Origin: Dictyostelium firmibasis
Taxonomy: Eukaryota; Evosea; Eumycetozoa; Dictyosteliales; Dictyosteliaceae
Direction of reading: 5' to 3'
NCBI GenBank assembly: GCA_036169595.1
Contig: CM069767.1
Span: 2,652,501-2,716,500 of the forward strand
Length of the DNA: 64,000 nt
Both the position numbers and the translations under genes were made by a program. How positions within the stretch are numbered: the stretch's first letter is position 1; each line of letters opens with the position of its first letter. The notes under the pieces are model-generated. The model was not told the DNA's origin, did not search any database, and saw only the letters and a program-made list of their open reading frames with translations. This document shows positions 60,171 through 64,000 of this stretch, piece after piece.

Positions 60171-60581
60171 TTATTGTTTTGAAACGTATTCCATTAAGAA
60201 TTTGTAATCGTCTGATTCTTTACCGAAAGTTTTGATGACCAATGATGAACAAGCAACAACTTTACGAGCAGCGAGATCTTTGTCTAATTTGCAGAGACCA
60301 GCCCATTCACCTAAAGCTTTGTTATCTGGGACTTCAACTAATGGGATGGAGTGTTCAGTGCAGAGGGCTTTAACTAAACGAACGTAGTTTGGTTCATCAC
60401 AGTTTGAAGCTAAAACGCAGAGACGAGCAGTACGTTTGTCGAGGGCTTTGACGGTTTCATGGAGACCACGAGCAACACCTTGGACGGCTAAAGCTTCTTT
60501 GATAACCTTTTGGAGGGCAACCATTGGGTCAGTGTTTTTCTCTAATGGGTTAGCGGCAATAACTGGGGCATCTCCTTCCAT
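60171..60581 (-). CDS. rps12: 40S ribosomal protein S12 (eS12)
   Basis: A 136-residue single exon on the minus strand starting [20 protein letters not shown]. The eS12 core is plain: LKKVIKEAL-type helix ([20 protein letters not shown]), [40 protein letters not shown] and CKLDKD. It has the length of other eukaryotic S12 proteins. Codon use is strikingly richer in GC (GCC, GTC, AAC, CTC) than neighbours, as expected for a highly expressed gene. It is part of the small-subunit beak. A T-rich stretch follows the start on the upstream side. Confidence 0.97.
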   Translation of the reverse strand: MEGDAPVIAANPLEKNTDPMVALQKVIKEALAVQGVARGLHETVKALDKRTARLCVLASNCDEPNYVRLVKALCTEHSIPLVEVPDNKALGEWAGLCKLDKDLAARKVVACSSLVIKTFGKESDDYKFLMEYVSKQ

Positions 60582-60837
60582 TTTTTTATTATTCTATATT
60601 ATATTAAGAAGTCCTTAATGCTGTTTCAAATATGAATGGGTCTATTGGTTGTTAATCAAATGAAATTATGAACCCTCTGTTTCCAAATTGTTGTTGTGGT
60701 ATTGGTTTTTTTATTGCGGCCAGACTTTTTTTTTTTTTTTTAATATTAATGATTATTGTATGACCTTAGTCATTAAATATCCTGATTGGTATCTTGAAGC
60801 TTCTTTGTAAATTTGATTTCAAATCCATATCCAAATT

Positions 60838-60840
<3 letters not shown>

Positions 60841-60874
<34 letters not shown>

Positions 60875-60958
60875 TATTGGGATTAGAATTTCTAATCACC
60901 ATGTTTTTTTTTTTTTGTTGTTGTTTTTTGGAAGTCGAGCTTTTTTCCGGTTGATTAT

Positions 60959-60994
<36 letters not shown>

Positions 60995-61083
60995 TATTGG
61001 GATTAGAATTTCTAATCACCATGTTTTTTTTTTTTTTTTGTTGTTGTTTTTTTGGAAGTCGAGCTTTTTTTCCGGTTGATTAT
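60841..61083 (-). repeat. Two tandem copies of a ~120-bp A-rich tail unit
   Basis: Copies at about 60868-60959 and 60988-61083 share the sequence taatattattgggattagaa and the perfect palindrome GATTAGAA-T-TTCTAATC. They also share a long T-run, gttgttgtttttt, ggaagtcgagc and ccggttgattatg. Read on the minus strand they are A-rich and directly follow the tRNA-like units, as a tail would. A Lys-rich open frame here is an artefact of the A-runs. Confidence 0.85.
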
Positions 61084-61497
61084 GAGGTGTGTTATTTATG
61101 ACCACGTTACTTCGTGGTATGACCTAAGGCTCGAACCAAGGCCACGGAGACTGTGTGATTCAGCGCAGAACCACTACGTATAGCCTCCAATAATGAGGGT
61201 TTAATTATGACCACGTTACTTCGTGGTATGACCAAGACTCGATCCCAAGGTCTTGACCACGGAGGCTTGTGATTCAGCTGAACCACTACGCTAAGCCCCC
61301 CGGGGTTGATTATGAGGTGTGTTATTTATGACCACGTTACCTCGTGGTATGACCTAAGGCTCGAACCAAGGCCACGGAGACTGTGTGATTCAGCGCAGAA
61401 CCACTACGTATAGCCTCCAATAATGAGGTTTTAATTATGACCACGTTACTTCGTGGTATGATCAAGACTCGATCCAAGGTCTTGGCCACGGAGGCCA
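61074..61497 (-). repeat. Tandem array of tRNA-like (SINE-like) units
   Basis: Four units on the minus strand: A 61097-61188, B 61206-61304, A' 61327-61418 and B' 61436-61495 (cut short). A and B alternate, so a dimer of about 230 bp is repeated (61074-61303 and 61304-61497). Unit B has a perfect pol III A box TAGCGTAGTGG (61283-61293) followed 37 nt later by a B-box-like GGATCGAGTC. Unit A has a good B box GGTTCGAGCC. Each unit ends in the hairpin ACCACG/CGTGGT (gaccacgttacttcgtggt). Acceptor stems do not close, so these are tRNA-derived rather than tRNA genes. Length, box spacing and the following A-rich tail fit a SINE. Confidence 0.65.
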
Positions 61498-61559
61498 AAT
61501 TTATTGGTTATAATTGAGTATTATTTTTTTTTTATTAATATTATTGACTTATCCACCAA

Positions 61560-61569
61560 GGATCGAACC
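61560..61569 (-). promoter_or_regulatory. External B box downstream of tRNA-Lys
   Basis: On the minus strand GGTTCGATCC lies 32-41 nt beyond the tRNA 3' end, within a CCAGGG/CCTTGG stem. Dictyostelium tRNA genes are known to carry such an extra B box downstream, where it can bind TFIIIC. A relic of a second tRNA is the alternative. Confidence 0.6.
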
Positions 61570-61600
61570 CCTGGTCTAAGGTTCTGCGATCGAAATATTT

Positions 61601-61673
61601 CGCCCAAAGGGGGGCTCGAACCCCCGACCACAAGGTTAAAAGCCTTGCGCTCTACCGACTGAGCTATCTGGGC
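61601..61673 (-). tRNA. tRNA-Lys (anticodon UUU)
   Basis: 73 nt on the minus strand with all arms: acceptor GCCCAGA/TTTGGGC, D arm GCTC...GAGC with AGTCGGTA loop, anticodon stem CAAGG/CCTTG around loop CTTTTAA, variable TGGTC, T arm GGGGG-TTCGAGC-CCCCC, and discriminator G. The anticodon TTT reads AAA/AAG, the most used Lys codons in this genome. No intron. No T4 terminator follows on the transcribed side for about 1 kb (see findings). Confidence 0.97.
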
Positions 61674-61687
61674 ATTTTTGAAATTCT

Positions 61688-62156
61688 TGTAATAATAGAG
61701 GTTGAACGTGGTTATAACGAAGTGGCTAAATATTGTCAACTTATTATTACAAATTATAATTATGAGTCCGAATATATTTATATAATTATTTTTATTATTT
61801 ATTTATTATTACTTAATATTACTTTAGTTTAATATTTAATTTTAATATTTATTTATTTTATATTTATTTATTTTTATATTTATTTTATTTATATTTTATT
61901 TATTTATTATATTTATTTATTTTTATATTTTATTTATTTATTTTATATTTGATTGTAAATTGAAAAGACTGCCGAAAATAAATAAATTTATTTTCTTTTT
62001 ATACTGAGTCTTAAACGGTGACTCAATATAATTACGAGTAAAGAAGGATCCAAAAGAATGTTCTAGAACACAGCTGACGTTGAGATTACGGATTATAATA
62101 AACGACATATTGATACATAATTAACTGATATAAATTATGTTACCAGTTCTATCACA
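61688..62156 (-). repeat. Putative solo-end 3' LTR of the Ty3/gypsy remnant
   Basis: 469 bp bounded by TGTGATAGAACTGG (at 62156, minus strand) and ...CTCTATTATTACA (at 61688), a TG...CA LTR shape with short imperfect inverted ends. It begins immediately after the purine tract, as an LTR should. The matching 5' LTR is not in the window. Confidence 0.65.
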
Positions 62157-62960
62157 TTCACCCCTCCTTTAAATTTTATGCTGGGTTTCTTCTTGGAAGT
62201 ACAACCGGTAAAGTGGCAACTGCTGGACCTTGGACATAATTTGGTAACTGTCTATCTTGAGTTGTTTCTTGGATTCTACTAGCATTTTGGACCGGAGTTC
62301 GAGGGATATAATTATTTGGAATGTTGTTATCAGTTCTGGCTTCTCTAGACGAAGGTTGAGAATTAACTACCGGCGAAGGCGTTGGTAAAGTTGGAACTCT
62401 TTTTTGAATTACGGGTGGAATATTGAGAATTAATTTGGCTAATCTATGAATATAAACTTTACAATTATCTACATTTTGTAATGGTGAAGCTTTTGAATTT
62501 AACGGTAATTCAATTCTGACAACCTGTGGAGAGAGTATCTCAATAACTTTAAATGGGCCTACCCATTTTGGAAGAAATTTATATGTTTGTAAATCTTCTG
62601 GAGCTGATCTGTTTTTAAGGAGTATAAAACAACCAATAGTAATCTTTGAAATATTGTATTTTTTCTTACTTCTTTTTTCAATTGATTCGGAAATATTTCT
62701 TTTGGCGGTACTAATAGATCTTTTAACCATTCTTTTAACTCTATCACCATATGCTTCGCCTGTTACTGTTCTGGCTGGGAATATATTTTGATCAACTAAC
62801 AAATCCAAAGGAACGGTGGGTTCTCTACCATAAAGTAACCTGTACGGAGTAAAGCCTGTGGACGTTTGTATAGCCATTCTATAAGCAAATCCCTCCGAAA
62901 TAAAGTATTTTTATGGTGTCTTTGGTGCATTGGTTTGTTCAGCAAAAATAATCGATCTGC
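61688..62960 (-). mobile_element. 3' remnant of a Ty3/gypsy LTR retrotransposon
   Basis: A fossil on the minus strand. Parts: the C-terminal piece of an integrase frame (62176 to about 62940) with the motif STGFTPYRLLYGREPTVPLD and a GPY/F-like module around FLPKWVGPFKVIEI; a purine tract (about 62157-62171); and the 3' LTR (61688-62156). The rest of the element is missing from this site, so it is broken, and what remains shows about one to two breaks. The LTR lies 14 bp upstream of the tRNA-Lys. Dictyostelium LTR elements such as DGLT-A and Skipper-2 insert in that position, so one of those groups is likely. The open integrase remnant suggests moderate age. Confidence 0.8.
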
Positions 62961-63180
62961 ACGCGAAACGGCATAATTTAATTAAAAAATATAAAATTTA
63001 AATCGAAAAAATTAAAATTTGTGTTTTTTAAAAATAAAAATCTCATATTTTAATTAAAATTAATTTTTTTATTTTTTTTTATTTTTTTTTATTTTTTTTT
63101 ATTTTTTATTTTTTTTATTTTTTTTTATTTTTTTATTTTTTTATTTTTTTTGACAAATGGTATTATATTTGAAATATTGA
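62961..63180. other. A/T-rich filler next to the element remnant
   Basis: Homopolymer-dominated sequence (attttttttt repeats at 63060-63150) in which I see no feature. Confidence 0.6.
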
Positions 63181-63189
63181 TACAATAAA

Positions 63190-63277
63190 GACGATGAAAC
63201 AGAGATGGAAGATTGGGTTGAGGAACTATTTGATCAAATAGTTCCTCATTCCAATCTCTATCTCTGTTTCATCGTCT
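63190..63277. repeat. 87-bp imperfect palindrome
   Basis: Left arm gacgatgaaacagagat...(63190-63233) and right arm ...atctctgtttcatcgtc (63234-63276) are inverted copies meeting at TTTGATCAAA. They differ by a few substitutions and one indel. Each arm reads as an acidic peptide outward-in (DDETEMEDWVEELFD from the left, DDETEIEIGMRNYLI from the right), so the palindrome is an inverted duplication of coding sequence. Confidence 0.9.
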
Positions 63278-64000
63278 TCGTCTTCGTAGACATCCTGGTT
63301 ATCATCTGGATTGTTTTTAGTTTTGATTATTATTATTTTGACTTTGATTTTGATATTGGTTTTGAGAAAATTGATGATCAATTTGTAAATGGTTAGTGAA
63401 GATCACAATTATTCATATGATAATGATGATGATGCATCACCCATTAATACGTTTTTGGATCGTCAAATATTGAATTCAGAAATCTATTTGATTTAAATAA
63501 TACCAATACACTTCTACTACTACTACCTCTTCATCCATCACCTTCCAATAATCCTGCTTCTTCATCAAGATCATCACTACTCCTGCTTCACCACCGCTAC
63601 TACCTCTTGATCCACCATCTAATACTCCTGCTTCTTCATCATGATCATCCAATACTCCTGCTTCTTCATCACAATAACAAACTCTCTTTAAATAATACCA
63701 ATACTACTTCTACTACCTCTTCATCATCACCACCATTGAATACACCTGCCTCTTTATCAAGATCATCCAATATCACCACTACCCTACCACTGCTACTGCT
63801 ACTGCTACTGCTACTGCTACTGCTACTGCTACTGCTACTGCTACTGCTACTGCTACTGCTACTGCTACTGCTACTGCTACTGCTACTGCTACTGCTACTG
63901 CTACTGCTACTGCTACTGCTACTGCTACTGCTACTACCTCTTCTTCATCACCACAATCTAATACACCTGCTTCTTCATAACAATCATCTAATACACCTAC
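63278..64000. pseudogene. Decayed low-complexity gene sequence running off the window
   Basis: On the minus strand near 63280-63390 are Gln/Asn and acidic pieces (HQFSQNQYQNQSQNNNN, then NNPDDNQDVYEDEDDETEIE) in different frames. On the plus strand, SEDHNYSYDNDDDASPINTF (63398-63458) is followed by repeated degenerate units encoding NTPASSSRSS (about 63535-63775 and again at 63955-64000). Stops and frame changes interrupt both. It looks like the debris of one or two S/T/P-repeat genes. The window ends before the far side is visible. Confidence 0.5.
63788..63934. repeat. (ACTGCT)n hexanucleotide microsatellite
   Basis: About 24 nearly perfect units. Depending on frame it reads Thr-Ala, Leu-Leu or Tyr-Cys on the plus strand; the surrounding NTPASS units suggest Thr-Ala was the original reading. 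Confidence 0.95.

Noticed and set aside
60813-61079. Phe-rich frame with internal repeat (and Lys-rich complement)
   Set aside because: Product of the duplicated T-rich tail units, not a gene.
61097-61304. Units A and B as functional tRNA genes
   Set aside because: A and B boxes are present but the acceptor arms do not pair and the anticodon and T arms are irregular.
61521-61739. 72-codon minus-strand frame
   Set aside because: It runs through the tRNA-Lys gene and its flanks; the tRNA structure explains the sequence.

Overview
The window is a stretch of social amoeba (Dictyostelium) nuclear genome. The evidence is an extreme A/T bias outside genes, homopolymer A and T runs throughout, short A/T-rich introns with GTAAGT/GTATGT-type donors, long Asn (AAT) and Gln (CAA) codon tracts inside proteins, and families typical of this lineage: severin, a comC-type EGF protein, a cAMP-receptor-like GPCR, PDR-type ABCG transporters and SAP/poly-Gln proteins. 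The 362-residue severin gene has the length and domain plan of D. discoideum severin. Compared with that protein as I remember it, there are scattered substitutions, so a close sister species (for example D. firmibasis, D. citrinum or D. intermedium) is as likely as D. discoideum itself. I could not check this.

Layout, left half. The 3' end of an unidentified S/T/P-rich gene (2-424) is followed by a Myb transcription factor (3220-5874), a carnosine N-methyltransferase-type gene on the minus strand with about 120 consecutive Asn (6163-8467), and a gene with a delta-endotoxin N-terminal-like helical domain (11083-12575). Then come a decayed minus-strand gene with an Asp-Ser hexanucleotide repeat (12.85-13.94 kb), the GTPase drg1 (14763-16486), and a 3.2 kb gene-free region with two copies of a conserved multi-block element that looks like structured RNA (17.2-17.8 and 18.7-19.5 kb). 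The half ends with Mediator subunit med21, an NSE2/MMS21-type SUMO ligase, a lipid-kinase-like gene with altered catalytic motifs, and a PWWP protein.

Middle and right. A secreted Cys-rich protein, a patatin phospholipase, a nine-exon comC-like adhesion/signalling receptor, cox11, a syntaxin, a mitochondrial FtsJ/RlmM-like methyltransferase, severin, a UIM-containing tail-anchored protein, a 71-residue secreted twin-CX3C peptide, a full-size ABCG transporter, an Arf-like GTPase without the myristoylation Gly, a GQYGAP-repeat vWA protein, a cAMP receptor-like GPCR, a SAP/poly-Gln protein and ribosomal protein rps12.

The last 4 kb is different in character and in base composition. It has an A-tailed tandem array of tRNA-like units (A box, B box) on the minus strand, a tRNA-Lys(UUU) with an external B box downstream, and the broken 3' end of a Ty3/gypsy LTR element lying 14 bp upstream of that tRNA. 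Beyond it are an 87-bp imperfect palindrome and a decayed S/T/P-repeat coding region. This tRNA-centred cluster and the paired candidate RNA element at 17-19 kb are the strongest leads to something undescribed. The genes are unlinked housekeeping, membrane and nuclear functions, each with its own promoter, as is usual in this genus. I see no operon-like pathway cluster.
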